A stretch of DNA of 64,000 nt from assembly GCA_014762635.1 (NCBI GenBank), contig JABURR010000055.1, positions 43,756-107,755 of the forward strand, read 5' to 3'. The notes under the pieces were generated by a model. The model was given only the letters and a program-made list of their open reading frames with translations, was not told the origin of the DNA and made no database searches. Positions 7,503 through 18,906 of this stretch are shown piece after piece (the stretch's first letter is position 1; every line of letters begins with the position of its first letter). The DNA is from Paracoccaceae bacterium (lineage in GTDB: Bacteria > Pseudomonadota > Alphaproteobacteria > Rhodobacterales > Rhodobacteraceae). The position numbers and the translations under genes were made by a program.

Positions 7503-9992
7503 ATGTCACCGGATACCGCACGTCACGCGCTGAGTTTCAAGATCGACGGGATGGGCTGCGCCTCTTGCGTGGGCAAGGTCGAGACCGCGCTGAAGGGCAC
7601 CGACGGGGTCGAGGACGCCTCGGTCAACTTCGCCACGGAATCGGCCACGGTGCAGTACCAGACCCCGGCCACGCCCGAGACGATCCGCGAGGCGGTGAAG
7701 ACCGCAGGTTACTCCGTCCGCACCGAGGATCTGGATTTCGAGATCGAAGGCGCAAGCTGCGCCTCCTGCGTGAGCAAGATTGAAAAGGCCATCTGCGAGG
7801 TGCCCGGCGTGGCCTCGGCCAGCATGAACCTTGCGACCAGCCGGGCAAAGGTCACGACCTACGCGGGCGGCGCCGAACCGGCGGATCTGATGCGCGCCGT
7901 GTCAGATGCGGGCTACAAGGCCCGCCCGGCGCAGGATCATGCCGGACACGGAGGCCATGATCACGCCCATGATCACAAGGCGGAAGAGGCCGGGGCGCTG
8001 AAGAAAGCGACGATCCTTGCCGCGGTTCTGACCTTGCCTGTCGTGATCCTCGAGATGGGGTCTCACCTTGTTCCGTCATTTCACATGTGGATCGTCGAAA
8101 CGATCGGCTTGACCGCGTCGCGGGTCATCCAGTTTGTGCTGACCTCGATCGTGCTTGCTGTGCCGGGCCGTGTCTTCTTTCGCGTCGGTATTCCCGCGCT
8201 TCTGCGCGGCGGGCCCGAGATGAACTCTCTGGTGGCGCTCGGGACGCTGGCGGCGTGGTGCTATTCGACCGTTGCGACCTTCGTGCCCGGCGTCCTGCCG
8301 GAAGGCACGCGCAACGTCTATTTCGAGGCCGCTGCCGTGATCGTCACCCTGATCCTGCTGGGCCGCTGGCTGGAAGCAGGGGCCAAGGGCCGCACCGGGG
8401 CCGCGATCCGCAAGCTGATGGGCCTGCGCCCGCGCACCGCGCGCGTGGAGCGTGACGGCGAGGTCGTGGAAATCTCCATCGACGAGGTGGTCGTGGAGGA
8501 CGTCCTGCACGTGCGCCCGGGCGAGCGGATCGCCGTGGATGGCGAGGTGACCTCGGGCCGGTCCTACGTGGACGAAAGCATGATCACTGGCGAACCGGTT
8601 CCGGTGGAGAAAGCCGAAGGCGCCGCCGTGACCGGCGGCACGGTGAACGGGCAGGGGGCGCTGACCTATCGCGCCACGGCAGTGGGCCGGGACACGATGC
8701 TCTCGCGGATCATCAAGATGGTCGAGGACGCCCAGGGTGCCAAGCTCCCGATCCAGGCGATGGTCGACCAGATCACCGGCTGGTTCGTGCCCGCGGTGAT
8801 CGCGGCATCGATCGTGACCTTCCTCGTCTGGCTGCTGGTCGGGCCGGATCCGGCGCTGACCTTCGCGCTGGTCTCGGGGGTGACGGTACTGATCATCGCT
8901 TGTCCCTGTGCCATGGGTCTGGCGACGCCGACCTCGATCATGGTCGGCACCGGGCGCGCGGCTGAAATGGGCGTTCTGTTCCGCCGGGGCGATGCGCTGC
9001 AGGCCTTGCAGGAGGCCGAGGTCGTCGCGCTGGACAAGACCGGCACGCTGACTGCCGGGGCGCCGAAGATGACAGATTTCACTGTCGCAGAGGGCTTCGA
9101 AGACGATGACGTGCTGGGCAAGGTCGCGGCGGTCGAGGTGAAGTCCGAACACCCCATCGCCCGCGCCATCGTGGCGGCGGCCGAGGAAAAGGGCCTCGCG
9201 CTGCCCGAACCCGAGGCGTTCGATTCCGTGACTGGCTCGGGCATCCGCGCGACGCTGGACGGGAAAGAGATCCTCGTGGGTGCGCGTCGGTTGATGGAGG
9301 CCGAGGGGGTTGATCTGGGCGGCTTGGCCACGGCCGGTGACGAGCTGGCGAAGTCCGGCAAGACACCGCTTTTCGCCGCGATCGGCGGCAAGGTCGCTGC
9401 CGTGATCGCCGTGGCCGATCCGATCAAGCCCGATACGCCACGTTCGATCCGCGCGCTGCAGGAGATGGGCAAGACGGTCGTCATGATCACCGGCGACGCC
9501 CGTGGCACGGCCGTGGCCATCGCCGCCGAATTGGGCATCGACAAGGTCGAGGCCGAGGTCCTGCCCGACGGCAAGGTCGACGCGATCAACCGGCTTCGCG
9601 CCGATGGTCGCAAACTGGCCTTCGTGGGCGATGGGATCAACGACGCCCCGGCGCTGGCCGCTGCCGACGTCGGCATTGCCATCGGCACCGGAACAGATAT
9701 CGCCATCGAGGCGGCCGAGGTGGTGTTGATGTCGGGCGAGTTGCCCGGTGTGGTCAACGCGTTCGAGATCAGCCGCAGGACCATGACCAACATCAAGCAG
9801 AACCTGTTCTGGGCCTTCGCCTATAACACGCTCCTGATTCCGGTCGCGGCGGGCGTGCTCTATCCCATCAACGGGATGCTGCTGTCGCCCGCGCTGGCGG
9901 CCGGAGCGATGGCGATGTCCTCGGTCTTCGTGGTTTCGAACGCGCTCAGGCTGCGTCGTGTGGCACCGTTGATCCGGGAGGGCGCGGCATGA
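7503..9992 (+). CDS. copA: Cu(I)-exporting P1B-type ATPase CopA
   Basis: An 829-residue P-type ATPase. Two N-terminal heavy-metal domains carry GMGCASC (about residues 16-22) and GASCASC (83-89), followed by a His-rich linker ([13 protein letters not shown], about 142-154). The membrane metal site is [10 protein letters not shown], the actuator loop [11 protein letters not shown], the phosphorylation site DKTGTLT and the hinge [10 protein letters not shown]. The CPC motif and paired CxxC domains indicate P1B-1 Cu(I) export to the periplasm. It overlaps the downstream regulator by 4 nt (ATGA), so transport and sensing are co-expressed from the MerR-type promoter. Other P1B classes are unlikely given CPC and the context. 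Confidence 0.95.
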   Translation: MSPDTARHALSFKIDGMGCASCVGKVETALKGTDGVEDASVNFATESATVQYQTPATPETIREAVKTAGYSVRTEDLDFEIEGASCASCVSKIEKAICEVPGVASASMNLATSRAKVTTYAGGAEPADLMRAVSDAGYKARPAQDHAGHGGHDHAHDHKAEEAGALKKATILAAVLTLPVVILEMGSHLVPSFHMWIVETIGLTASRVIQFVLTSIVLAVPGRVFFRVGIPALLRGGPEMNSLVALGTLAAWCYSTVATFVPGVLPEGTRNVYFEAAAVIVTLILLGRWLEAGAKGRTGAAIRKLMGLRPRTARVERDGEVVEISIDEVVVEDVLHVRPGERIAVDGEVTSGRSYVDESMITGEPVPVEKAEGAAVTGGTVNGQGALTYRATAVGRDTMLSRIIKMVEDAQGAKLPIQAMVDQITGWFVPAVIAASIVTFLVWLLVGPDPALTFALVSGVTVLIIACPCAMGLATPTSIMVGTGRAAEMGVLFRRGDALQALQEAEVVALDKTGTLTAGAPKMTDFTVAEGFEDDDVLGKVAAVEVKSEHPIARAIVAAAEEKGLALPEPEAFDSVTGSGIRATLDGKEILVGARRLMEAEGVDLGGLATAGDELAKSGKTPLFAAIGGKVAAVIAVADPIKPDTPRSIRALQEMGKTVVMITGDARGTAVAIAAELGIDKVEAEVLPDGKVDAINRLRADGRKLAFVGDGINDAPALAAADVGIAIGTGTDIAIEAAEVVLMSGELPGVVNAFEISRRTMTNIKQNLFWAFAYNTLLIPVAAGVLYPINGMLLSPALAAGAMAMSSVFVVSNALRLRRVAPLIREGAA

Positions 9993-10375
9993 ATATCGGG
10001 GAAGTCGCCGAACGCTCGGGCCTGCCGCCCAAGACGATCCGATATTACGAAGAGATCGGATTAGTGACACCGACGCGCAGCGTAAACGGCTACAGGGCGT
10101 TCCGGGAATCGGATTTGCACAAGTTGGCCTTCCTTGGCCGGGCGCGGTCCCTGGGCTTTTCCATCGAGGATTGCCGGGCCCTGATGGCGCTTTACGAGGA
10201 TCAGGGACGGGCCAGCGCCGATGTCAAATCCATCGCACAGCATCATCTGGACCGTATCGACGCGAAGATCGCGGAACTTCAGTCCATGCGGGATACGCTC
10301 AGCGACCTCGTCAAATCCTGCGCCGGGGACCATCGCCCCGACTGCCCGATCCTGCGGGATCTGGCGGCAAAGTAG
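9989..10375 (+). CDS. cueR: MerR-family copper-responsive regulator (CueR/HmrR type)
   Basis: A 128-residue MerR protein: winged-helix start [25 protein letters not shown], a long dimerisation helix and the C-terminal metal loop [13 protein letters not shown]. Two Cys spaced as C-x7-C are the CueR/HmrR hallmark for Cu(I), Ag(I) or Au(I). It is encoded directly after copA and most likely activates the two 19-nt-spacer promoters at 6945 and 7442 by DNA distortion. Its own expression would come from the copA transcript. HmrR is the usual name in rhizobia and CueR in enterobacteria; sequence alone does not separate them. Confidence 0.9.
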   Translation: MNIGEVAERSGLPPKTIRYYEEIGLVTPTRSVNGYRAFRESDLHKLAFLGRARSLGFSIEDCRALMALYEDQGRASADVKSIAQHHLDRIDAKIAELQSMRDTLSDLVKSCAGDHRPDCPILRDLAAK

Positions 10376-10432
10376 CCTTCCGCTTCTTCCACACCTTGCC
10401 TATGTTGGCGCCGAAATTCGGGAGGCAAGACG

Positions 10433-11191
10433 ATGCAGATAGGAAATGATACGCGCGCGGTCGTGACCGGGGGCGCCTCGGGCCTTGGTGGCGCGGTGGC
10501 CGACATGCTGGCCGGGGCGGGCGCCCATGTGACGATCTTCGACATGAACGAAGAAGCCGGTACCGCCAAGGCAACCGCGCTGAACGGCGCATTCCGCAAG
10601 GTCGACGTGAGCGATGCTACCCAGGTGGCCGAGGCTTTCGCCGCCGTTGGCGGGCCGCTTCATGTGCTGGTCAATTGCGCGGGGATCGCCCCCGCCGCCA
10701 AGACCGTTTCGCGCGGTGAGCCGCATGATCCGGCGATGTTCGCCAAGGTGATCGGGGTGAACCTGGTCGGCAGTTTCTATTGCGCCTCGCAGGCGGCGGC
10801 GGTGATGGCGGCGAACGATCCCGTCACCCCGGACGGTGAACGCGGGGTGATCGTCAACACCGCCTCGGTTGCGGCATTCGACGGGCAGGTGGGGCAGGCC
10901 GCCTATGCCGCCTCGAAGGCGGGCGTGGCGGGGCTGACCCTGCCGATGGCGCGGGACCTCTCGCAGAGCGGCATCCGCGTGGTCAGCATCGCGCCGGGCA
11001 TCTTCAAGACGCCGATGCTCGAGGGCCTTCCGCAAGAGGTGCAGGATTCGCTTGGCGCGCAGGTTCCGTTCCCGTCGCGGCTGGGCGAGCCCTCGGAATT
11101 CGCCGGGTTGGCCCGGCATATCATCGAGAATGGGATGCTGAACGGCGAGGTGATCCGCCTTGACGGCGCGATCCGCATGGCTCCGCGCTAG
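10433..11191 (+). CDS. Short-chain dehydrogenase/reductase, 3-hydroxyacyl-CoA dehydrogenase type-2-like
   Basis: A 252-residue classical SDR with the cofactor motif TGGASGLGGAVA near residue 15, the NCAGIAP segment (about 80), a catalytic Ser in NTASVAAF and the YAASK motif (Tyr and Lys). An Asp at the end of strand 2 (IFDMNEEAG) points to NAD rather than NADP. The sequence resembles HSD17B10-type enzymes that act on 3-hydroxyacyl-CoA or branched 2-methyl-3-hydroxybutyryl-CoA. It is preceded by a GGAGGCAAG site and followed by a bidirectional terminator shared with infC. Substrate assignment is tentative. Confidence 0.82.
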   Translation: MQIGNDTRAVVTGGASGLGGAVADMLAGAGAHVTIFDMNEEAGTAKATALNGAFRKVDVSDATQVAEAFAAVGGPLHVLVNCAGIAPAAKTVSRGEPHDPAMFAKVIGVNLVGSFYCASQAAAVMAANDPVTPDGERGVIVNTASVAAFDGQVGQAAYAASKAGVAGLTLPMARDLSQSGIRVVSIAPGIFKTPMLEGLPQEVQDSLGAQVPFPSRLGEPSEFAGLARHIIENGMLNGEVIRLDGAIRMAPR

Positions 11192-11203
11192 GCACAAACG
11201 AAA

Positions 11204-11226
11204 AAGGCCCCCGAAAAGGGGGCCTT
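11204..11226. terminator. Bidirectional intrinsic terminator between the SDR gene and infC
   Basis: A perfect 9-bp stem AAGGCCCCC / GGGGGCCTT with a GAAAA loop lies between the two convergent stop codons. A-rich sequence on its left gives a U tract for the infC transcript. Confidence 0.85.
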
Positions 11227-11249
11227 GAACCTTCATGATCGTGGGGCGC

Positions 11250-11792
<543 letters not shown>

Positions 11793-11831
11793 GGCTTTGG
11801 TCCTTTGGTTGTTTCCTTGGTTCGGTGGCCG

Positions 11832-11860
11832 AAAATAGGTCGGTGGGCCGAACCTTTCAA
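11832..11860 (-). promoter_or_regulatory. Sigma-70-type promoter of infC
   Basis: On the minus strand TTGAAA (11860-11855) is followed after 17 nt by TATTTT (11837-11832). The predicted start near 11825 leaves a leader of about 33 nt to the AUA codon. It sits in the gap after the fpr stop, so infC need not depend on the cys operon. Confidence 0.6.
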
Positions 11861-11903
11861 CCGGTTAGTTGCAGGGTTCCGGCGCTCACACCTGTTTCTG
11901 CCC

Positions 11904-12725
11904 CTAAATCCCGTCACCGACGAAGGCTTTTTCCACCACGTAGTGCCTTGGTTCGGAATTTGCGCCCTCCTCGAGGCCCCAGCCTTCGAGAATCTCTTTC
12001 AGGTCGCGGTTGAGCCCCATGGACCCGCAGATCATGGCGCGGTCGGCCTCGGCCGACATAGGCGCGAGGTCGAGATCCTCGAATACCTTGCCGGAACGAA
12101 GGTTCTCGGTAATCCGGCCCATGTACTTGCTCTTTTCCCGGGTGGTGGTGGGATAGTACTTGAGCTTGTCGCCGACGAACTCGCCGATCAGCGGGTCATC
12201 GGGCAGGCTTTCGACGATCGCGCGGCCGTATTCCAGTTCCGCCACCTCGCGGCAGGTGTGCATCAGGATGACCTCGTCGTATTTCTCATAGGTCTCCGGG
12301 TCGCGGATGAGGCTGGCGAAGGGCGCGACGCCGGTGCCGGTGGCCAGCATCCAGAGCCGCCTGCCGGGCAGAAGCGCGTCCAGAACCAGTGTGCCCACGG
12401 GCTTGGGGCGCAGGATGATCTGCTCACCCGCCTGGATGTGCTGAAGCCTCGAGGTCAGCGGCCCGTCCGGCACCTTGATCGAATAGAACTCAAGTTCCTC
12501 GTCCCAGCTTGGCGAGGCGATGGAATAGGCCCGCAGGAGCGGTTTTCCGTTGTCGCCCAGAAGGCCGATCATCACGAATTCGCCCGAGCGGAAGCGCAGG
12601 CTTTGGGGACGCGTCACGCGGAACCGGAACAGCCGGTCGGTATAGTGCTGAACCTCGGTGACGGTCTGGGCGTCGGGCAGGGTCTTGACGGGTTTGGCTT
12701 CGGTCACGGGTGTCTGATCGTTCAT
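11904..12725 (-). CDS. fpr: Ferredoxin/flavodoxin-NADP+ reductase
   Basis: A 273-residue FAD enzyme of the bacterial FPR type. The FAD-binding RAYSIASPSWDEELEFYSI and the GPLTSRL region are followed by the NADP domain with ATGTGVAPFASLIRD, HTCREVAELEYG and ICGSMGLNRDLKEILE; the C-terminal VVEKAFVGDG end is usual in alphaproteobacteria. It swaps electrons between NADPH and ferredoxin or flavodoxin. ATG 12725 is used because the family homology starts there. The gene is the last of the cys block, 67 nt after DUF934, and probably supplies reduced ferredoxin to the sulfite reductase, an inference from the operon. Confidence 0.92.
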   Translation of the reverse strand: MNDQTPVTEAKPVKTLPDAQTVTEVQHYTDRLFRFRVTRPQSLRFRSGEFVMIGLLGDNGKPLLRAYSIASPSWDEELEFYSIKVPDGPLTSRLQHIQAGEQIILRPKPVGTLVLDALLPGRRLWMLATGTGVAPFASLIRDPETYEKYDEVILMHTCREVAELEYGRAIVESLPDDPLIGEFVGDKLKYYPTTTREKSKYMGRITENLRSGKVFEDLDLAPMSAEADRAMICGSMGLNRDLKEILEGWGLEEGANSEPRHYVVEKAFVGDGI

Positions 12726-12792
12726 GTCTGTTGGCGGGCCTGATTGCCCGCCCCTCTCTAACGGTGAATGTTGTGATCGGAAAGCCCCGGGC

Positions 12793-13209
12793 TCAGGCCC
12801 TGAGCCGCGACTGATAGTCATGGGCGCGCCAGTCGGCGCGGGCCTTCCACTGGTCCTCGGGCTGGCGGGCTGCAAGGTCGTCCGAGATTTCCACCTCGTC
12901 GAACCCGGCGCGGCGCGCCATGGCGTATTGGTCGGCGATCACGTGGCCCTTGGCGCGCAGGCGGCCCTGGTATCCCATCAGCCGCAGGCGGCGCCCGATG
13001 GTAAAGCCACGCCCATCCGCGAAAGAGGGGAAATCGACCCGGATCAGGTCGATCCCGTCGAGTCGCCCGGTCAGCGCCGTGGGATCGGCGTCCGAGGCCA
13101 GGTCAACCGCCAGCGCGGGCCGCGCCTCGGGGCCAAGTTCGTCCAGCGCCGCGAACCCGTGGGTCCAGTCATCGGCGGCAAAGCCGGTATCGGTGACGAT
13201 CACGCTCAT
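12793..13209 (-). CDS. DUF934 family protein of the sulfate-assimilation operon
   Basis: A 138-residue protein that begins MSVIVTDTGFAADDW and contains the family hallmarks LRVDFPSFADGRGF-like sequence (IRVDFPSFADGRGFTIGRRLR) and GHVIADQYAMARRAGFDEVEI. DUF934 genes almost always lie next to cysH and cysI in proteobacteria and are thought to assist sulfite reduction, for example as an electron-transfer or assembly factor; no reaction is proven. Its start codon overlaps the cysH stop by 4 nt, so it is translationally coupled. It shows no signal peptide or membrane segment. Confidence 0.88.
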   Translation of the reverse strand: MSVIVTDTGFAADDWTHGFAALDELGPEARPALAVDLASDADPTALTGRLDGIDLIRVDFPSFADGRGFTIGRRLRLMGYQGRLRAKGHVIADQYAMARRAGFDEVEISDDLAARQPEDQWKARADWRAHDYQSRLRA

Positions 13210-13950
13210 GCGTTTTCTCCTTGTGGGAGCGGCCCGCGAACGAGTTTGCCGTTCACGAAATGGATGCCGCATTCTTCCTTGTCCTGTCCGCGCCAGCGCC
13301 CGGCGCGTTCGTCCTCGCCCGGTTTGACCTTGCTGGTGCAGGGCAGGCAGCCGATCGAGGGGTAACCGCGCGAGACCAGCGGATGCCGGGGCAGGCGGTT
13401 GTTCAGCATGTACTCCTGCACATCCTCTTTCGCCCAATGGGCCAGCGGGTTCACCTTGATCCGGATGTCATCCTCGTTCTCGAAGAAATCGAGCGCCGCA
13501 CGGGTCTGGCCCTGGAACCGCTTGCGGCCGGTGATCCAGGCGTCGAACTCGCCCAGCGCCGCGTTCAGCGGTTCGGTCTTGCGCAGCGCGCAGCAGGCGT
13601 CGGTATCGCGCTGGTGCAGCAGCTCTTCGGGATCACGGCGTGCGAGGGCGTCGCGGTCGGGATGGATCACCCGCACATCGGTCAGGCCAAGTTTCTCGGC
13701 GATGTCGGCCTGATACTCCAGCGTTTCGGGGAACAGCATCTCGGTGTCCAGAAACAGCACCGGCGTGGTGCGATCCATGACCGAGATCATGTGAAGCAGC
13801 ACCACCGATTCCGCCCCGAAGGACGACACCAGCGCAATCCGCCCCACCTGCGGATCGGCCAGCGCACGCTCCAGCACCGCCGTCGCCCCGTGGTGGCGGT
13901 AGCGACGGTTAAGCTGCGCGACCCGTTCCGAGACCGGGGCAAGGGGGGCT

Positions 13951-13961
<11 letters not shown>
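13206..13961 (-). CDS. cysH: Phosphoadenylyl/adenylyl-sulfate reductase (thioredoxin)
   Basis: A 251-residue PAPS/APS reductase. The PP-loop-type nucleotide site is SSFGAESVVLLHMISV, and the middle holds DTEMLFPETLEYQ. The CC pair in DTDACCALRKTEPLN and the CxxC in GYPSIGCLPCTSKV bind the 4Fe-4S cluster of APS-type enzymes, so adenylyl sulfate is a probable substrate; the catalytic ECGIH Cys is near the C-terminus. It makes sulfite from activated sulfate with thioredoxin. It overlaps cysI by 11 nt and DUF934 by 4 nt. ATG 13961 is chosen since homology begins with MPLEAPLAPVSERVAQLN. Confidence 0.94.
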
Positions 13962-15621
<1,660 letters not shown>

Positions 15622-15690
15622 GCTCTGCGCTCCTGTTTTCGATGCGCTGTCCGGCCCTTGGCCGGATGTCCAGATGTCGGGGCCGCGGCC

Positions 15691-15996
15691 TCAGCCGCGC
15701 AGGTCTTCCTGCTTGCCGTGGCGATAGTTCGACGGCCCGCGTGCGCGGAACGCCTCGCGGAAATGCGCGGGCTCCGGGCCCGAGGGGCCGCGATGCGCGT
15801 CAGCAAGGTAGGGGCCGACCACGAGGTCCTGCTGGCCTTCGGCGAAGTGAAGGCGTTTTTGCGCGTGAGGTTCGTCTTCGATCAGTTCGGCCTCGGACAG
15901 GCGCAGTGACCAGCGGTCATCCCGGGTCAGGTAGACTACGTCCCCTTCCAGCAGGTCGTTTGCGGTGACGATCTTGGGGGTGAAACGGCGGCTCAT
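15691..15996 (-). CDS. DUF2849 domain protein of the cys operon
   Basis: A 101-residue soluble protein, MSRRFTPKIVTANDLLEGDVVYLTRDDRWSLRLSEAELIEDE then QQDLVVGPYLADA, typical of DUF2849. These small proteins occur in alphaproteobacterial sulfate-assimilation operons between cysG and cysI. No function is established; a role in sirohaem insertion or electron supply to sulfite reductase would be conjecture. Start and cysG stop overlap by 4 nt (ATGA). It ends 69 nt before cysI. Confidence 0.85.
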   Translation of the reverse strand: MSRRFTPKIVTANDLLEGDVVYLTRDDRWSLRLSEAELIEDEPHAQKRLHFAEGQQDLVVGPYLADAHRGPSGPEPAHFREAFRARGPSNYRHGKQEDLRG

Positions 15997-17393
15997 AGGG
16001 CGAGCTCCTTCTGTTCGATCTCGTCTGCGGCAGCCAGTGCCGCGCGGGGCGCCAGCCCCAGGAAGGTGAGGGCGGGGCCGGTCAGCCCGGCGTCGGACAG
16101 TGCCTCGGACATCTCGGACAGGCGGGTCGAGACGATCCGCTGCGTGGGCCGCGAGGCATTCTCGATCGCCGTGATCGGCGTCGCGGGGTCGGCCCCGTGC
16201 ATCAGCAGGCGGCCCTGAATGAAGCGGGCCGACTTCTTGCCCATGTAGATGGCGGCGACGGCACCGGGGCGGGCAAGCGCGCGCCACTCCTGCTCGGCGA
16301 AACCTTTCATGTCGTGGCCGGTCAGGAAGCGCACCTCGGAGTTGCGGTTGCGCTTCGTCAGGCTCTGGCCGATGGCGGCCACGGCGGCCGAGGCGGCGGT
16401 GATGCCCGGCACGATCCCCCAGTCGAGGCCTGCGGCGTCCACGGCCTCGATCTCTTCGTCGAGACGGCCAAAGACCGTAGGGTCGCCAGCCTTCAGCCGC
16501 ACCACATGGGCGCCGCGCAGGGCGTGGTCCACGATCATCGCGTCGATCTCGGCCTGCGGGGTGGAGGGGCCGAAGCCTTCCTTGCCCGCGTCGATGATCA
16601 GCGCCTCGCGACGGGCGAGTTCCAGGAGTTCCGGGGTCACGAGGCGGTCGTGGATCACCACGTCGGCCTCGTCCAGGGCGCGGCGGGCCTTGAGGGTCAG
16701 CAGTTCCGGGTCGCCCGGCCCAGCGCCCACGAAATCGACCCGCCCGGCTTTCGCCTCAGCCACGAGGTAGCGGTCGAGCAGGGCGCGAAGTGCCGCCGGG
16801 ACGGCATTCTCGCCGCCCTCGGCCAGCGCGGCGGGACCGGCGCGGCCATAATATTCGGCCCAGAACTCGCGGCGCTTTCGGCCATGGGGCAGGGCTTCCA
16901 CCTCGGGGCGGAAGGCCTTTCCGATGCGTGCCAGCGTTCCCAGCAGCGGCGACAGGTTGTCCTCCAGCCCGCGCTTGATCGACCGGGCGAGGACTGGGGC
17001 CGCGCCCTCGGTTCCGATGGCTACGGTCACAGGGTCACGGTCCACGATGGCGGGCGTGATGAACTGGCTGTCCTCAAGGTTGTCGACGATATTGACCAGC
17101 GCGCCTTCGGCCCGCGCGATGGCCGCGACGCGGGCGTCCTCGGCGTCATCTTCGTTGGCCGCGTAGAACAGCGCCGTGCAAAGGGCATCGCCGGGTTCGA
17201 CCGGGCGGACGACCAGCGTCAGGCGGCCTTCCTCATGCCAGCGCGCGATCTCGGGTGTCGGGTCATTGGCAAACACGGTGATCCGAGCCTCGGTCTTCAG
17301 CAACAGGCGCAGCTTGGCCAGCGCCGCGTCGCCGCCACCGGACAGAACGATGCGGCGGCCCTCGACATTCAGGAAGACAGGGTAATGTTTCAT
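15993..17393 (-). CDS. cysG: Sirohaem synthase CysG (uroporphyrinogen methyltransferase, precorrin-2 dehydrogenase/ferrochelatase)
   Basis: A 466-residue fusion. The N-terminal part (MKHYPVFLNVEGRRIVLSGGGDAALAKL) is the NAD-binding dehydrogenase/ferrochelatase module; from about residue 215 the SUMT methyltransferase shows VDFVGAGPGDPELLTLKARRALDEADVVIHDRLV, VRLKAGDPTVFGR and GITAASA. Together they make sirohaem from uroporphyrinogen III for the sulfite reductase downstream. ATG 17393 is favoured by homology. It is the first gene of the minus-strand cys operon, and its putative -10 TATATT (17426-17421) abuts the palindrome AGAACATTGTTCT, so control by the divergent Lrp-type regulator is likely. 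Confidence 0.93.
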   Translation of the reverse strand: MKHYPVFLNVEGRRIVLSGGGDAALAKLRLLLKTEARITVFANDPTPEIARWHEEGRLTLVVRPVEPGDALCTALFYAANEDDAEDARVAAIARAEGALVNIVDNLEDSQFITPAIVDRDPVTVAIGTEGAAPVLARSIKRGLEDNLSPLLGTLARIGKAFRPEVEALPHGRKRREFWAEYYGRAGPAALAEGGENAVPAALRALLDRYLVAEAKAGRVDFVGAGPGDPELLTLKARRALDEADVVIHDRLVTPELLELARREALIIDAGKEGFGPSTPQAEIDAMIVDHALRGAHVVRLKAGDPTVFGRLDEEIEAVDAAGLDWGIVPGITAASAAVAAIGQSLTKRNRNSEVRFLTGHDMKGFAEQEWRALARPGAVAAIYMGKKSARFIQGRLLMHGADPATPITAIENASRPTQRIVSTRLSEMSEALSDAGLTGPALTFLGLAPRAALAAADEIEQKELAL

Positions 17394-17425
17394 TTCTTGA
17401 TCCCGGTTGCGCTCCCTTCGAATAT

Positions 17426-17480
17426 AGAACATTGTTCTGGTTATTCGCTATGTGTCGCATCAAATAAGGAACTTTGTTCC
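17426..17480. promoter_or_regulatory. Paired palindromic operators between cysG and the Lrp-type gene
   Basis: Two perfect inverted repeats, AGAACATTGTTCT (17426-17438) and GGAACTTTGTTCC (17468-17480), share the form GAAC-N3-GTTC. Their centres are 42 nt apart, four helical turns, as expected for binding by an Lrp/AsnC oligomer on one DNA face. They lie in the divergent promoter region. Confidence 0.7.
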
Positions 17481-17530
17481 GTTTTGCGACCGCAGGTGAA
17501 CGAGTGTTCGGTTGTGAGAGGAAATGTGGA

Positions 17531-17992
17531 ATGTCGGTCCAGCTAGACGCGATAGACAGGAAAATACTTGGTGAACTGCAGCACGATGCAAGCCAGTCCC
17601 TGGACGAAATTGCCAAGAAAGTCGGCTCATCCAAGACGCCGGTTTGGAATCGAATCCGCAAATTGCGGGACGCCGGGGTCATCGGTCAGCAGACCGTGAT
17701 CCTTGACCCCGAGGCACTGGGGCTGGAGGCCTGCTTCTTCGTGCTGATCCGGACCTCGGAGCATGAGGCGGACTGGCAACACAAGTTCCTGGCTGCCCTG
17801 AAGGCCCGCCCGGAAGTTTTGGAGGCGCACCGCCTTGCCGGCGAGATCGACTACATCCTGAAGGTGCGCGTGAAGAACGCCAAGGCCTATGACGAGTTCT
17901 ACCAAGCGCTGATCTCGGAGGTGCGGATCTACAACGTCACCGCGTTGCTCTCGATGGAAGAGATCAAGTCGACAACGGTACTGCCGGTCTGA
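17531..17992 (+). CDS. Lrp/AsnC-family regulator, probable controller of the cys operon
   Basis: A 153-residue protein with an N-terminal helix-turn-helix (LDAIDRKILGELQHDASQSLDEIAKKVGSSKTPVWNRIRKL) and a C-terminal RAM ligand domain (GEIDYILKVRVKNAKAYDEFYQALIS). It is transcribed away from cysG across two matching palindromes. Relatives adjacent to cys operons in alphaproteobacteria are annotated as CysB-like in function, though a different family. The effector could be a sulfur amino acid or its precursor; that is inference. ATG 17531 is used because the domain begins there. Confidence 0.87.
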   Translation: MSVQLDAIDRKILGELQHDASQSLDEIAKKVGSSKTPVWNRIRKLRDAGVIGQQTVILDPEALGLEACFFVLIRTSEHEADWQHKFLAALKARPEVLEAHRLAGEIDYILKVRVKNAKAYDEFYQALISEVRIYNVTALLSMEEIKSTTVLPV

Positions 17993-18063
17993 GGGGGATT
18001 GGTTGCGGCGTGACGGAGTCGCACCTATACGAATGGGAGTGTGGACAACTTTATGCCGGTGCG

Positions 18064-18906
18064 ATGAAAACCGAACTGATCATGTCGACCTACAACGCGG
18101 TTCGGGCCCTGCGCCTGACCTTGCTTTCGGTCACCCGTCAGGACGTACTGCCGGACAGCGTCTGCATTGCGGATGACGGCTCCGGCCCCGAGACTGCCGA
18201 GCTGATCGAGGAAATGAGGGCCGCGCACCCCGAGCTGAAGCTGCGGCACATCTGGCATGAAGACCGCGGGTTCGAGAAATGGAAGATCCTCAACAATGCG
18301 GTGGAAAGCTCCGAGGCGGAGTTCCTGATTTTCATCGATGGGGATTGCCTGATCCATCCAGGCTTTCTCGCAAGGCACATCGAGTTGGCGCGACGGGACC
18401 GCTATTCCTGCGGTAGCCTGATCCGTTTGACCGCCGATGCGACGGCCGCTGTCACCGAGGCCGACGTTCTCGAAGGGCGTGTGTTTGACCGGCAGTGGCT
18501 CGGGGACCACGGCTGCATCGATCGGTTCACAACCTGGCTAAAGACCTCGCCATGGCCACGCCCGGTGTTGGATGTGATGGAACGCATCTGGCCGGTCCGC
18601 CGCACCTGGTGCGGGGCCAACGCCTCGGCCTATCGTGACGCGATGCTTGCGGTGAACGGGTTCGACGAAGAGATGAAATACGGGGGCGGCGACAAGGAGT
18701 TCGGTATCCGGATGCGAAACTCCGGCGTGCCGGGGCGACATCTGCGGTTCACGGCGCCGTTGGTTCACCTGGATCATCCGAGAGGTTACAAGAACGCCGA
18801 GCATATTGCGTTCAACCGACAGAAGATTTCCTTCGCACGGTCGCAACACAAGACCTGGACGACAACCGGCCTGGAAAAGGGCTCTTCGAGAGATAGAGAT
18901 CAATGA
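18064..18906 (+). CDS. Family 2 glycosyltransferase
   Basis: A 280-residue GT-A-fold transferase: MKTELIMSTYNAVRALRLTLLSVTRQ, nucleotide-binding IADDGSGPETAELIEEM, a DxD-like FIDGDCLIHPGFLARHIE and a C-terminal galactosyltransferase-like region with WCGANASAYRDAMLAVNGFDEEMKYGGGDKEFGIRM. It would transfer a sugar to a surface polysaccharide or lipid at the cytoplasmic membrane. ATG 18064 starts the domain; a GTG at 18010 would add 18 residues without homology. It overlaps the next gene by 4 nt (ATGA). Sugar and acceptor are unknown. Confidence 0.85.
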   Translation: MKTELIMSTYNAVRALRLTLLSVTRQDVLPDSVCIADDGSGPETAELIEEMRAAHPELKLRHIWHEDRGFEKWKILNNAVESSEAEFLIFIDGDCLIHPGFLARHIELARRDRYSCGSLIRLTADATAAVTEADVLEGRVFDRQWLGDHGCIDRFTTWLKTSPWPRPVLDVMERIWPVRRTWCGANASAYRDAMLAVNGFDEEMKYGGGDKEFGIRMRNSGVPGRHLRFTAPLVHLDHPRGYKNAEHIAFNRQKISFARSQHKTWTTTGLEKGSSRDRDQ

